This document shows, piece by piece, positions 17,740-26,120 of a stretch of DNA of 64,000 bases (the first letter of the stretch is position 1; every line of letters begins with the position of its first letter). The notes beneath the pieces were generated by a model. The model worked only from the letters and a program-made list of their open reading frames with translations. It made no database searches and was not told the DNA's origin. The position numbers and the translations under genes were made by a program. The DNA lies in NCBI RefSeq assembly GCF_016834655.1, contig NZ_JAENHP010000003.1:620001-684000 (forward strand), in the 5' to 3' direction. Source of the DNA: Paractinoplanes ovalisporus (lineage in GTDB: Bacteria > Actinomycetota > Actinomycetes > Mycobacteriales > Micromonosporaceae).

Positions 17740-17925
17740 TCAGCTCTTACCGTCCATGGCCTTACGGATCGCGGCGATGAGGTCGGCCTCGAACGCCGCG
17801 AGCTGCCCGTCGTGGAGACCGACCCGATAGTCGGCGTCCCCCGTCCGCTCCAGATCCTTACGCCCGGCGACACCGTCGGCGCGACCTTCGTCGTACGCCT
17901 TCAGGGCGAAGTCCGCGCTGTCCAT
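17740..17925 (-). CDS. Small hydrophilic protein, first of a tandem paralogue pair
   Basis: A 61-residue protein with a strong ribosome site (GAGGAGG, five bases before ATG at 17923-17925). It contains YDEGRADGVAGRKD, then DADYRVGLHDGQLAAFEADL. It resembles its downstream neighbour along its whole length and probably arose with it by tandem duplication. Codon use is typical of the window. Function unknown. Confidence 0.72.
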   Translation of the reverse strand: MDSADFALKAYDEGRADGVAGRKDLERTGDADYRVGLHDGQLAAFEADLIAAIRKAMDGKS

Positions 17926-18159
17926 GCCGTCCTCCTCGAACGCCTCCTGCCGCGCGTTCGAGCGCAGACACCGCGAACAAATCTCACACGCGCGACCCGG
18001 CGGCGGCACCGGCCGATTCGCCCGCCGAGTTTTCCTAAAGTTCCAGGTCAAGAGGAGGATCAGTCAATTCCCAGATTCACATTCCCACGTACGGCGTTCA
18101 GCCCGTCACGCGGCGTGACCAGCCCCCAGGCGGAATGCGTTTTTCGTTAGCCTCACCAC

Positions 18160-18651
18160 GTGGAGATCCTGTTCGGCCCCGCCGTAGTCCCCCAGCCGTT
18201 GCGCCACACGGCCGGCATCCGGGTGGTGACGCCGTTCCGGGGCATGTTCGCCGTCCGCGACAAGCTGATGACCGAGCTGTACACGTGGCTGGACACCAGG
18301 GGCGAGTCCTACGGCCGCACGTTCCTGCGCCTGCACGTGGTGGCGATGGAAAGCGACATGACCCTGGAGGTAGGGGTGGAAACCGACAAGCCGCTGGACG
18401 GCGACGACCGCGTGACCCCCGGAACCCTCCCCGCCGGCGATTACGCCACGTTGCGTTTCATCGGCCACGGCCGCCGGGCCAACGGCACCCTGATCAACTG
18501 GATCCGAGCCGTAAACCTGCCGATGGACGTCGACGAAAATCCGTCCGGCGACCGTTTCGGCGCCCGCTACGAGATGTATCTGACCGACCCACGTTCCGAG
18601 CGCATGAAAACGCGCTGGCAGATCGAGCTCGGCATCCGCCTGGACCGGTGA
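18160..18651 (+). CDS. GyrI-like small-molecule-binding domain protein
   Basis: A 163-residue protein starting at a GTG at 18160. The body matches the GyrI-like/AraC effector-binding fold: VETDKPLDGDDRVTPGTLPA followed by GDYATLRFIGHGRRANGTL and a C-terminal YEMYLTDPR strand. Such stand-alone domains bind hydrophobic small molecules or act as gyrase inhibitors or hydrolases. No DNA-binding domain is attached. The GTG has no clear Shine-Dalgarno; TAGCCT lies just upstream, so a leaderless transcript is possible. It converges with the NACHT gene, 12 bases away. Confidence 0.72.
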   Translation: MEILFGPAVVPQPLRHTAGIRVVTPFRGMFAVRDKLMTELYTWLDTRGESYGRTFLRLHVVAMESDMTLEVGVETDKPLDGDDRVTPGTLPAGDYATLRFIGHGRRANGTLINWIRAVNLPMDVDENPSGDRFGARYEMYLTDPRSERMKTRWQIELGIRLDR

Positions 18652-18663
18652 TTCGCCAATTAT

Positions 18664-21600
18664 TCACAGGGTCAATCGGTGGGTGCCGATCTTCTCGACG
18701 GCGACTGCCAACGCGGCCACGATCTTGCGATGTTCCCGTTCGCCGGAACGCACCAGCTCGAGGGCCTCGGCCACATCGCTCGAGTCGTCCATAGGTCCAA
18801 CAGCTCGTTCAAGGTCCTGACGGACGCTGAGGAGCGCCTCGTGGGATGGCTTCGCCTGTTCGGCCACTGCCCGCAAACGCACTATCGTCGCCTTCAGAAA
18901 ATCGTGAGACTCCGATGGACTCACGTACTCCACCCGTGATCCCGGCGCCTGGCCGGTGTCGATTGTGGCGAGCCGATAGGTGATTTCCCTGACGAGCGGG
19001 TCGCCTTGTGAACGGTAGCGCCTGACCCACCGCAGGACCTCGCGGGCGGCCTCGGCCAACTGGGCGAAGCCGTGGTCTGAGGTTCCGAAACGGTTTAGCA
19101 TCGCCGCCGTGCATTGCGTGACGTCGTCCCACGCCACGTGAGGCACCAGTAGTTCTCTCAGCACTTCGGAGGCGAGCGTGGCGTCGACTCCGGGGTCGAC
19201 GCTCATCGCCGCCAGCAGAAGGCCGCTGTAGCCGAGCCTGGCTTTGCGGTCCCACGGCGGAAAGTGATACGCGGCGATGCGTGCACAGTCACGGTAGGCA
19301 GCCGGCCGAATGTCTGGCGCTAGCGGATGCGCCGGCAAAAGCATGACGTCGAGCAGCGCTCCGGCGGCCGACGGATAGCGGTCCGGGAGCCAGCTGACAA
19401 ACGTGCGCGTCGTGACCTCGATCTCGGAACCCAGAAGCGGCTGAAGCGAATGCTGGAACACGTCGTCCTGCGAACCGCACACGAAGTTGGCGCGCCGCTG
19501 CACCAGCCAGGCCGGTGCGCCATGCGTGAAAGCGAACCCGCCACGCTCGGCGGCGGGCCGCTTGAAGGTCCAGTGCGGGTCGAGCGGTGCCGGGACGGAA
19601 GTGCCGTAGTCCAGCGTCAGGCGAACATCGCGCTCGCCGTCCTCCGCCAACCAGTAACGCTCGACAGCCACCGACTCGACGATGCTGTCCCACTCCTCCT
19701 CCCTCAGCTGTGAATGCCACAACAGGGCTTGGGCGTGCCAGGCCTCGGCCGCCTCCCGCTCGCGGGGTGTGCAGAGATCCGAATAGGCCAGCTGGTCCGA
19801 GACGACGATCGCGAGAAGGGTCAGGTTCGCGGTGTAGGCGGCGATCCGGGACGGGATCGGCATGTGCACGGGCTGGTACGGCTTCGCGCGCTGCGGTGCC
19901 GCCGCATCCGGGCGCCATTCGTAGGGCGCGGCCGTGTAGAGGCGGCCCAGCAACGCACCCAGGTGGTTCCGATCCTCGGCGGTCAGGTCGACGGCCATGC
20001 CCTGCAGGAACGTCATGGTCGGGGTACGTACGGCCAGGACCGCGTACGAGAGGAACCGGTAGAGCCCGCCGTCGTCGACCTCGCCGAAGTGCAGCGAAGA
20101 CGCCGAGTTGCGGCGGCCCGCCTCGCGCAGCAGTTCCCAGGTCAGGCGGGCCACCAGGTATTCGCCGAAGGTCGCGTGCAGGAACTCGTACGTGTGGAGT
20201 GTCGTGTCGCGCTGCTGGGCCTGGGTCCGGTGGACGAAGAAGAAGCGGCCGACCAGCAGCGCTGACTCGGCCATCGCGTCGAATGATGTCGCACCGGACG
20301 CGGGTGGCAGGATCGCCTGGAGGTCGTCCTCGAGGTCGGCGTGGGTGACCCACTGGGATGAGCGGTTGAACATCGCGAACGCCGCGATCGACAACTTTCG
20401 CAGTTCGGTGTCGATCCATGCCTCGGTTTCGCGCGATCCCAGGCGGCTGACGTGTTTACTTGCCTCCCGACGGGCGAAAGCGCGCAACAAACGCTCATAC
20501 AGCTCGCCGAGACTGAGCGAACCTGTCTCGCGTTGCAGGGCGTTGCCGTCGGCGTCGTACAGCGCGAGCAGCAGGAGCAGCAACGGCTGCCCCGACAGAT
20601 CCGGATAGCGGAGCACCACCTCGGACGGCAAGGGCCGCACCCCCGACGAACGGAAGTGCCGCGCATTAGCTGTGTTCCACACGTCGAGCCAGCGCCGGGC
20701 CCGCTCCTCGTCGAACGGTTCCAGGCGCAGAACGACCGTCCCGGGTGGTGTCCGGGCGCGGTCGGCCACGCTCGTGCGGGTCGTCACGATGAACGCCACC
20801 GCACGGCCCTGGTCGCGTTCGCGTTCCTGGAAACGGAGGACGTCCATCAGGTAGTTCGACTGACTGACCCCGGTCGCCTGCAGCAGCTCGTCGAAACCGT
20901 CGAGCAGGATCATCGGCAGCGCACCCTGGGCGGCCTCGGCGATGTCGCGCCAGCGTCGGTCGTCGCCGGTGGACAGGCGTACTGCGTCCTCGATCTGACC
21001 CTGAAGGTCCTTGGTGGCGTCGACCTCGCGCAGCACCACCCGGATGGGCAGAAAGTCGGCAGCGGGCAGGCGAGCGGCCAGCACCTTGGTCAGCACCGAC
21101 TTGCCCGCACCGGGCTGGCCCAGCAGCAACATGGGGGCCTGGACCGCCCCGGGGGACGTGAGCCGGCCGACCAGGTAGTCGTCGAGGTCGTCGCGAATCG
21201 GTACGTCCGCCCAGACCGCCTCGTCGCTGGCCACCGAGTCGGCCGGCGCGCCCGTCACCCGGAACGGCGGTGGCACGTAAGCGTCGGCCAGCGTCGGCAC
21301 GGTCATACCCTCGGGGACGTCGGTACTCTCGGTGATAGGCCGGTCGAGCGCGGCCGCGTACGCCCGGTGGAAGCTCTCGCGGACCTCTCCGGGGGTGCGG
21401 CCCGAGCTGATTTCGGCCAGGGTCGCTTCGAGGTTCTGCAGGGAGAGCCGCAGACTGCGGTGCTCACGCAGGTTGGCCCAGTGGGCAATCTCCGGGAAGT
21501 CGGCGACCAGTTCCAGCAGCATGTCGCCGTAGCGCCGCCCCGCGCGCCACCCGATGTCTTCCAGCACGGTTGTGAAGGCGTCACGCTGAGGCGGGGTCAG

Positions 21601-22137
21601 TGCGTCCCAGGCGGCCAGGCCCGACACGAATCGCACCACCGCCGTCGCCAGCCCACGGTGGAATTCCAGCAACTCGCCCAGATACTCGTCGTGGCTGCGG
21701 TGCGGCACGGGCAAAGCGACCGCCGTGGCCAGCACGTCGGCGGCCAGGGACTCCCCCGCGGCCGCCGGGCCGCCACCGGCCAGCGCGAGCTGCTCGGACC
21801 GGGACGGGACCAGATCACCGAACGCGAAGGGCAGCGGGGCCTCGGACAGGACCTCGAAGAACGACGCGACGACCAGGACCGTGTGTGCCGCCTCGACCTG
21901 TTGGGTGCGCCCGAGCCGGTGGCTGCCGGTGCGGCGTTGCCGGGCCCGCCCGACCAGGCCGCGCGACAGGCGTGCGAATTCGGCCCGCGCGTCGAACCAG
22001 CCCAGCAGCGCGGGAACCACGGTCACCGTGCCGCCCAGCATCAGCCCGGTGGTGACCTTGTCGAGCGCGTCGACGACGCCACCCTGGTCACCGCCGAGCA
22101 GTCGTACGGCGTCCCGATAGGTCAGGCCCTTCGCCAC
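18664..22137 (-). CDS. NACHT NTPase with N-terminal helical domain, candidate phage-defence protein
   Basis: A 1157-residue STAND-class NTPase. The N-terminal 250 residues are helical and begin GLTYRDAVRLLGG, as in the NNH7-type domains found before bacterial NACHT modules. The NACHT module has Walker A GQPGAGKS (340-347), Walker B LLDGFDEL (411-418), and downstream VTTRTSVADRA as sensor region. The C-terminal 500 residues are helical and probably serve as the sensor. Bacterial NACHT proteins protect against phages, and RNA phages in some cases. The start is the GTG preceded by GGAGG at five bases; longer forms are possible. It stands alone, divergent from the peptide-modification locus. Confidence 0.82.
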   Translation of the reverse strand: MAKGLTYRDAVRLLGGDQGGVVDALDKVTTGLMLGGTVTVVPALLGWFDARAEFARLSRGLVGRARQRRTGSHRLGRTQQVEAAHTVLVVASFFEVLSEAPLPFAFGDLVPSRSEQLALAGGGPAAAGESLAADVLATAVALPVPHRSHDEYLGELLEFHRGLATAVVRFVSGLAAWDALTPPQRDAFTTVLEDIGWRAGRRYGDMLLELVADFPEIAHWANLREHRSLRLSLQNLEATLAEISSGRTPGEVRESFHRAYAAALDRPITESTDVPEGMTVPTLADAYVPPPFRVTGAPADSVASDEAVWADVPIRDDLDDYLVGRLTSPGAVQAPMLLLGQPGAGKSVLTKVLAARLPAADFLPIRVVLREVDATKDLQGQIEDAVRLSTGDDRRWRDIAEAAQGALPMILLDGFDELLQATGVSQSNYLMDVLRFQERERDQGRAVAFIVTTRTSVADRARTPPGTVVLRLEPFDEERARRWLDVWNTANARHFRSSGVRPLPSEVVLRYPDLSGQPLLLLLLALYDADGNALQRETGSLSLGELYERLLRAFARREASKHVSRLGSRETEAWIDTELRKLSIAAFAMFNRSSQWVTHADLEDDLQAILPPASGATSFDAMAESALLVGRFFFVHRTQAQQRDTTLHTYEFLHATFGEYLVARLTWELLREAGRRNSASSLHFGEVDDGGLYRFLSYAVLAVRTPTMTFLQGMAVDLTAEDRNHLGALLGRLYTAAPYEWRPDAAAPQRAKPYQPVHMPIPSRIAAYTANLTLLAIVVSDQLAYSDLCTPREREAAEAWHAQALLWHSQLREEEWDSIVESVAVERYWLAEDGERDVRLTLDYGTSVPAPLDPHWTFKRPAAERGGFAFTHGAPAWLVQRRANFVCGSQDDVFQHSLQPLLGSEIEVTTRTFVSWLPDRYPSAAGALLDVMLLPAHPLAPDIRPAAYRDCARIAAYHFPPWDRKARLGYSGLLLAAMSVDPGVDATLASEVLRELLVPHVAWDDVTQCTAAMLNRFGTSDHGFAQLAEAAREVLRWVRRYRSQGDPLVREITYRLATIDTGQAPGSRVEYVSPSESHDFLKATIVRLRAVAEQAKPSHEALLSVRQDLERAVGPMDDSSDVAEALELVRSGEREHRKIVAALAVAVEKIGTHRLTL

Positions 22138-22443
22138 CGCCACCTCCGCATTTCCGGTGCCACTCGTTGTACACGGCTCAGGGACGGTGACGCACATTCG
22201 CCGTCACCGTTCGGAGGATCAGGCCCCCGGCGCGGACAGACAGAAATACACCGCGATGCGGGAACCGGCCGGCGTCGGAGTGTGCCAAATCTGTTACCAG
22301 GCATGGCGATCCCGAGCTGCCTGTCTCGACGGGGATCGAGCTTCGGTCGAAGGTCCACATTGAACTCGTGGCTTGACAGGCCTCGACCCGGCTGGAACTC
22401 TGCGTGGCGGGGCGATGACGCGAAGTTGCCGAAGGGGCGATCA
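22138..22443. other. Divergent intergenic region between the NACHT gene and the peptide locus
   Basis: 306 bases without a gene. It holds a promoter-like element for the plus-strand locus (TTGACA at 22373). It also holds an inverted repeat, CGATCCC at 22307-22313 and GGGATCG at 22332-22338. GC content falls slightly compared with the flanking genes. Both divergent promoters should lie here. Confidence 0.45.
22373..22401 (+). promoter_or_regulatory. Promoter-like element for the peptide locus
   Basis: A consensus TTGACA at 22373-22378 is followed after 17 bases by AACTCT, a weak -10 hexamer, about 45 bases before the GTG of the E1-like gene. GGAAC at 22394-22398 could instead be an ECF-type -35. 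Confidence 0.35.
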
Positions 22444-23517
22444 GTGTCTGAAGCGGTTTGGCGGCCGCGCATCAAGCCGGAACACGGCCTGGTCCGCACG
22501 CCGCGGGGCAGCATCCGGATCGGTGGGGCGGTGCACGGCATCGCGGCCGAGGTCGAAGATGCCACCGGCGAGGTCTGGGCCCTGCTCTCCGCGGCCGACG
22601 GCACCCGCACGATCGCCGAGCTCGTCGACGGCCGGAGCGGCGTCGCCGACGCTCTCGACCAGTTCATCGACGCCGGCTATCTCGAGAACGCCGCCGCCGC
22701 CCCGCCGCCCGAGCTCACCCCGCGCGATCTCACCCGGCACGACCGCGGACGCCAGTTCTACCGCTGGATCGACCAGCGGCGCCGTGACAACTCGTGGGAG
22801 CCGCAGGCCCGGCTCAAGCGGGCCTCGGTCACCGTGCTCGGCCTGGGCGGAACGGGCGGCACCGCGGCCCTGGCCCTCGCCGCCTCGGGTGTGGGCCGGC
22901 TGCACCTGATCGACGGCGACACGGTCGAGCTGTCGAACCTCAACCGGCAGGTCCAGTTCGACGAGCGGGATGTCGGCCGGCCCAAGGCCGAGACCACCGC
23001 CGCCCGGCTGCGGCGCCTCAACGCCGACATCCTGGTCACCAGCGAGAAGGCGATCATCAGCGGGCGCGACGAGCTACGGACCGGCGGCTGCGACGTCTTC
23101 CTGCTCTGCGCCGACCAGCCGGGCGAGATCCGGGCCTGGGTGAACGAGGCCTGCCTGGCGAGCGGCACCCCGTGGGTCGACGCCGGCTACCACGGTCCGG
23201 CCGTCACCGCCTCGGCCTACACGCCGGGGCGTGGTCCCTGCTATGAGTGCGGGTGGCTCGACGAGCACGAGCGACACCGCGACGTGGTGCCGGAGAGGCC
23301 TTATTCCGTACGGCGAAACAGCTCTTCCGCTGTCACCGCGGTCTCCGCCGGCCTCTCCGGTCAGCTCGCCGCCCACCTGGTCATCGCGCTGATCACCGGT
23401 GTGCCCGCGGTCGCGGCCGGACGCCCGATCGGCATCAACCTGGCGGTCGCGGAACCCTACGAGCCGCCGCCGTTCGACCGGCATCCCGGCTGCCCGGCCT
23501 GCGGTGACAAGCCATGA
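22444..23517 (+). CDS. E1-like peptide adenylating enzyme (ThiF/MccB family) with N-terminal PqqD-like domain
   Basis: A 357-residue enzyme. Residues 15-85 form a winged-helix, PqqD/RRE-like peptide-binding domain (VWALLSAADGTRTIAELVDG). The ThiF/MoeB adenylating domain follows, with GLGGTGG (133-139), IDGDTVELSNLNRQ (156-169) and DVGRPKAE (176-183). A structural zinc site is built from C266, C269, C350 and C353. This order, peptide clamp then adenylation domain with four Cys, is that of MccB, which adenylates the C-terminal Asn of the microcin C peptide. GAAGGGG precedes the GTG start. It overlaps the protease gene by ATGA. TOMM-type ThiF partners are the alternative, but no YcaO gene is present. 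Confidence 0.85.
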   Translation: MSEAVWRPRIKPEHGLVRTPRGSIRIGGAVHGIAAEVEDATGEVWALLSAADGTRTIAELVDGRSGVADALDQFIDAGYLENAAAAPPPELTPRDLTRHDRGRQFYRWIDQRRRDNSWEPQARLKRASVTVLGLGGTGGTAALALAASGVGRLHLIDGDTVELSNLNRQVQFDERDVGRPKAETTAARLRRLNADILVTSEKAIISGRDELRTGGCDVFLLCADQPGEIRAWVNEACLASGTPWVDAGYHGPAVTASAYTPGRGPCYECGWLDEHERHRDVVPERPYSVRRNSSSAVTAVSAGLSGQLAAHLVIALITGVPAVAAGRPIGINLAVAEPYEPPPFDRHPGCPACGDKP

Positions 23518-24713
23518 CCACCGTACGGCTGCATCCGCTGCACATGCGGGCCGAGCAGCGCGGCGACGAGCGCGAATGGGTGGTCGGCCGGGTCGAGACG
23601 GGCGAGTTCATCGCCGTGCCCCCGGTGGCGGCCGACGTGATCATGCTGTTGCGCGACGGCCTGAGCATCGACGAGGCGCACCGCCGGATCCGCCGCGAGC
23701 AGGACCGCGACGTGAACGTGGCCGAGTTCGTGGACAGCCTGACCGAGCTGGGTTTTGTCGAGGCCGTCGACGGCGTCCCGGTGCCCGGTCACGAACCCGC
23801 GCCGCCGACCTTCCCGCGCCTGCGGGCCCGGCACGTCCGCTGGCTCGTCAGCACGCCTTTCCTGATCGCCGTCGCCGCGCTCACGGCGGCCGCCGTCGTG
23901 GCCCTTTCGACAAGACAAGAGCTCGTTCCCTCGTACGGGGATCTGTTGTGGACGACCCGCACGACGCCCGTGCTGCTCGGGGGCATCGTCGTGGCGTGGA
24001 TCCTGATCGGGCTGCACGAGGTGGGGCACCTGGCGACCGCGCGCGCCTTCGGCGTCAACGGCAAGATCAGCTTCTCGACGCAGTTGCAGTTCCTGGTCGC
24101 GCAGACCGACGTCAGCGGCATCTGGGGCGCGCCGCGACGAGCCCGCATGATCGTCTATCTGAGCGGGATGGGCGTGAACGTGGCGGCCGCGTCCACCGCG
24201 ATTCTCGTACGGGTCTTCGCCACGCCCGGGAGCCTCACCGACCGGATCGCCGCCCTCGTCGTGATCACGTCGCTGTTGTCGCTGCCCGGTCAGCTGCTGA
24301 TGTTCATGCGCACCGACCTGTACTTCGTGCTGCAGGACCTGACCGGCTGCCGCAACCTGTACGCCGACGGCGCCGCCTATGTGCGCCGGAAGCTGCGCCT
24401 GAGCGGGGACGACCCGATGCCACGGCTGCCGGCGCACGAACGGACCGCCGTACGGGCGTACGCGGTCGCCCTGGCGGTGGGAACGGTGTTGTGCCTGGGC
24501 GTTTTCGCGGTCGTGTCGCTGCCGTTCGTGGTGGCGGTGATCGGCCGGCTGGCCGGTTCGCTGACCGGCGACGGCGGCGCGGCCGGGCTGCTCGACGCGC
24601 TGGTGACGTTCTCGGTCAGCGCGGCCTATTGGACCTTGTGGGGCCGGGCCTGGTGGCGGCGGCACGGCGATCGTGTCCGCCGCGTCCGGCGCCGGGCGCC
24701 CCACACCGCCTGA
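23514..24713 (+). CDS. M50-type membrane metalloprotease with N-terminal PqqD-like domain
   Basis: A 399-residue protein. Residues 20-85 are again PqqD-like (AADVIMLLRDGLSIDEAHRR, DSLTELGFVEAVDG). A membrane region of about six helices follows, with the zinc motif HEVGH at 168-172 and a later MRTDLYFVLQDLTGCRN that should supply the third ligand Asp. Proteins of this build occur in RiPP loci and are thought to cleave the leader or help export. Its ATG overlaps the E1-like gene stop, and the precursor starts 24 bases after its end, so all three should share one transcript. Confidence 0.85.
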   Translation: MTTVRLHPLHMRAEQRGDEREWVVGRVETGEFIAVPPVAADVIMLLRDGLSIDEAHRRIRREQDRDVNVAEFVDSLTELGFVEAVDGVPVPGHEPAPPTFPRLRARHVRWLVSTPFLIAVAALTAAAVVALSTRQELVPSYGDLLWTTRTTPVLLGGIVVAWILIGLHEVGHLATARAFGVNGKISFSTQLQFLVAQTDVSGIWGAPRRARMIVYLSGMGVNVAAASTAILVRVFATPGSLTDRIAALVVITSLLSLPGQLLMFMRTDLYFVLQDLTGCRNLYADGAAYVRRKLRLSGDDPMPRLPAHERTAVRAYAVALAVGTVLCLGVFAVVSLPFVVAVIGRLAGSLTGDGGAAGLLDALVTFSVSAAYWTLWGRAWWRRHGDRVRRVRRRAPHTA

Positions 24714-24737
24714 CACGGGGAGAGGAGGTGAACGGCC

Positions 24738-24809
24738 ATGGAGAAGATCGTCATCCGCAAGCTGGACAAGGTGGAGACCACCAACCGGAGCAACCCGAGC
24801 GGTAACTGA
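24738..24809 (+). CDS. Ribosomally made peptide precursor ending in Asn
   Basis: A 23-residue open frame, MEKIVIRKLDKV followed by ETTNRSNPSGN. Its ribosome site, GAGGAGGTGA, is among the strongest in the window and is correctly spaced. The charged amphipathic N-terminal half is leader-like and the polar Asn/Ser/Thr/Gly/Pro half is core-like. The last residue is Asn, as in MccA (MRTGNAN), the substrate of MccB. There is no Cys, so azole or lanthionine chemistry is unlikely. It follows the E1-like and M50 genes and is followed by a perfect hairpin. Confidence 0.8.
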   Translation: MEKIVIRKLDKVETTNRSNPSGN

Positions 24810-24819
24810 CGGTTCCGAC

Positions 24820-24851
24820 ATGGCGGCCGGCGCGAAAGCACCGGCCGCCAT
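24820..24851 (+). terminator. Perfect stem-loop right after the precursor gene
   Basis: Eleven-base arms ATGGCGGCCGG and CCGGCCGCCAT enclose a ten-base loop, CGCGAAAGCA. It begins ten bases after the precursor stop. A short C-rich run follows, with no U-tract, as is usual in actinomycetes. It could stop transcription, wholly or partly, or protect the precursor mRNA end. Confidence 0.75.
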
Positions 24852-24890
24852 CCCCCGTTCTCCCGTTCGTATGCGAGGAAGCCCCCCATC

Positions 24891-26045
24891 ATGCGTAGTC
24901 CCCGCATCACCGGCCTGCTCGAGAACAACACCGACGACACCGACCGGCTGTGGGCCGAGCTCACCGCGGCCGGGACCCCGCTGATGGAACCGTGGGGTCA
25001 CGGCCGGACGCTGGTCACGTTCCTGTGGCGGGGCGAGGCGGACCGGGTCCGGGCCTGGTGGAACATCGACGTGCCGCTGACCCGCCTGCCCGGCACCGAC
25101 ATCTGGCACGGTTCCGAGGTGTTCCCGTCCGACCTGCGGACGATCTACGGCCTGGTGCTGGGCGACACCGAGGACCTGCCGGCCCGCCCCGACGACCGTG
25201 GACCGGCCCAGCTCGACCGGGACAACCCGCGGTCGGTGTTCTTCGAGGCCGACCCCGACGACCCCACCGACGCGAGCAGCTGGGCGTCCGTCCTGCAGCT
25301 GCCCGAGGCGCCCCGCTCGCCGTGGACGCGGCCTCACCCGGGCATCCCGGCCGGCGCCCTGACCACGGCCTGGTTCCGCCCCGATGTGCCCGTCACGGCC
25401 TATTTCCCGTACGGGATCGAGCCCGACGACCTGCCGATCCTGGTGGTGTTCGACGGCTACCTGGGTCAGACCCTGATGCGCATCCCGACCGTCCTGGACA
25501 ACCTGATCGCCGAGGGCCGCATCCACCCGACCGCGGCGCTGTTCGTCCGCGGCCGTGACGAGACCCGCCTGCGCGACCTGACCCCCGGCCCCCACGTCGG
25601 CGCGTTCGCCGACGAGCTGCTGCCGTGGGCCCGCACCCGCTGGGGCATCGGTTCCCCGACCGGCGACAACGTGGCCGCCGGCCAGTCCCGGGGCGGCCTG
25701 GTCGCGGCCCACCTGGGCCTGACCCGCCCCCACCTGTTCACGGGCGTGATCGCTCAGTCCGGTTCGTTCTGGTGGCCGGCTCCCCCTGAGGGCGTTCCCC
25801 GGCAGTTGATCCGCGACGCCGCCCGCCAGGCTGTCCCCCGGGTGCGTTACTTCCTCGACGTGGGCCGTATGGAGACGATGCCCGGCCCCGACAACGCCCC
25901 GTCCCAGCTGGACACGGTCCGCGAGATGCGCGACGCCCTCCGGTCCCGCGACTGCGACGTCACCTACCTCGAATACTCCGGCGGTCACGACTACGTGAAC
26001 TGGCGCCACAACTTCCCTGAGGCCCTGATCGCCGTGACCCGGTGA
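24891..26045 (+). CDS. Enterochelin-esterase-like alpha/beta hydrolase (Fes family)
   Basis: A 384-residue protein with the Fes layout. The N-terminal domain (1-150, VTFLWRGEADRVRAWW and MPLTRLPGTDIWH-like DVPLTRLPGTDIWH) precedes an esterase domain with nucleophile motif AAGQSRGGLVA, AQSGSFWW and a catalytic His near GGHDYVNW. Fes hydrolyses the triscatechol trilactone of enterobactin, but no siderophore gene is near. Set 40 bases after the hairpin, it may belong to the peptide locus as a maturation or self-protection hydrolase. That link is inferred from position. The ATG follows GAGGAA. Confidence 0.85.
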   Translation: MRSPRITGLLENNTDDTDRLWAELTAAGTPLMEPWGHGRTLVTFLWRGEADRVRAWWNIDVPLTRLPGTDIWHGSEVFPSDLRTIYGLVLGDTEDLPARPDDRGPAQLDRDNPRSVFFEADPDDPTDASSWASVLQLPEAPRSPWTRPHPGIPAGALTTAWFRPDVPVTAYFPYGIEPDDLPILVVFDGYLGQTLMRIPTVLDNLIAEGRIHPTAALFVRGRDETRLRDLTPGPHVGAFADELLPWARTRWGIGSPTGDNVAAGQSRGGLVAAHLGLTRPHLFTGVIAQSGSFWWPAPPEGVPRQLIRDAARQAVPRVRYFLDVGRMETMPGPDNAPSQLDTVREMRDALRSRDCDVTYLEYSGGHDYVNWRHNFPEALIAVTR

Positions 26046-26120
26046 ATCGCTCCGGTGATGAGTTTCCGCGCGCACGCCCGTCTTACCTAGGACGGAACCA
26101 CGACGACGCGTGAGGATCAC

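Noticed and set aside
22444-24809. Azole-forming (TOMM) or lanthipeptide interpretation of the peptide locus
   Set aside because: The peptide has no Cys, and no YcaO, LanB/LanC or radical SAM gene lies in the window.
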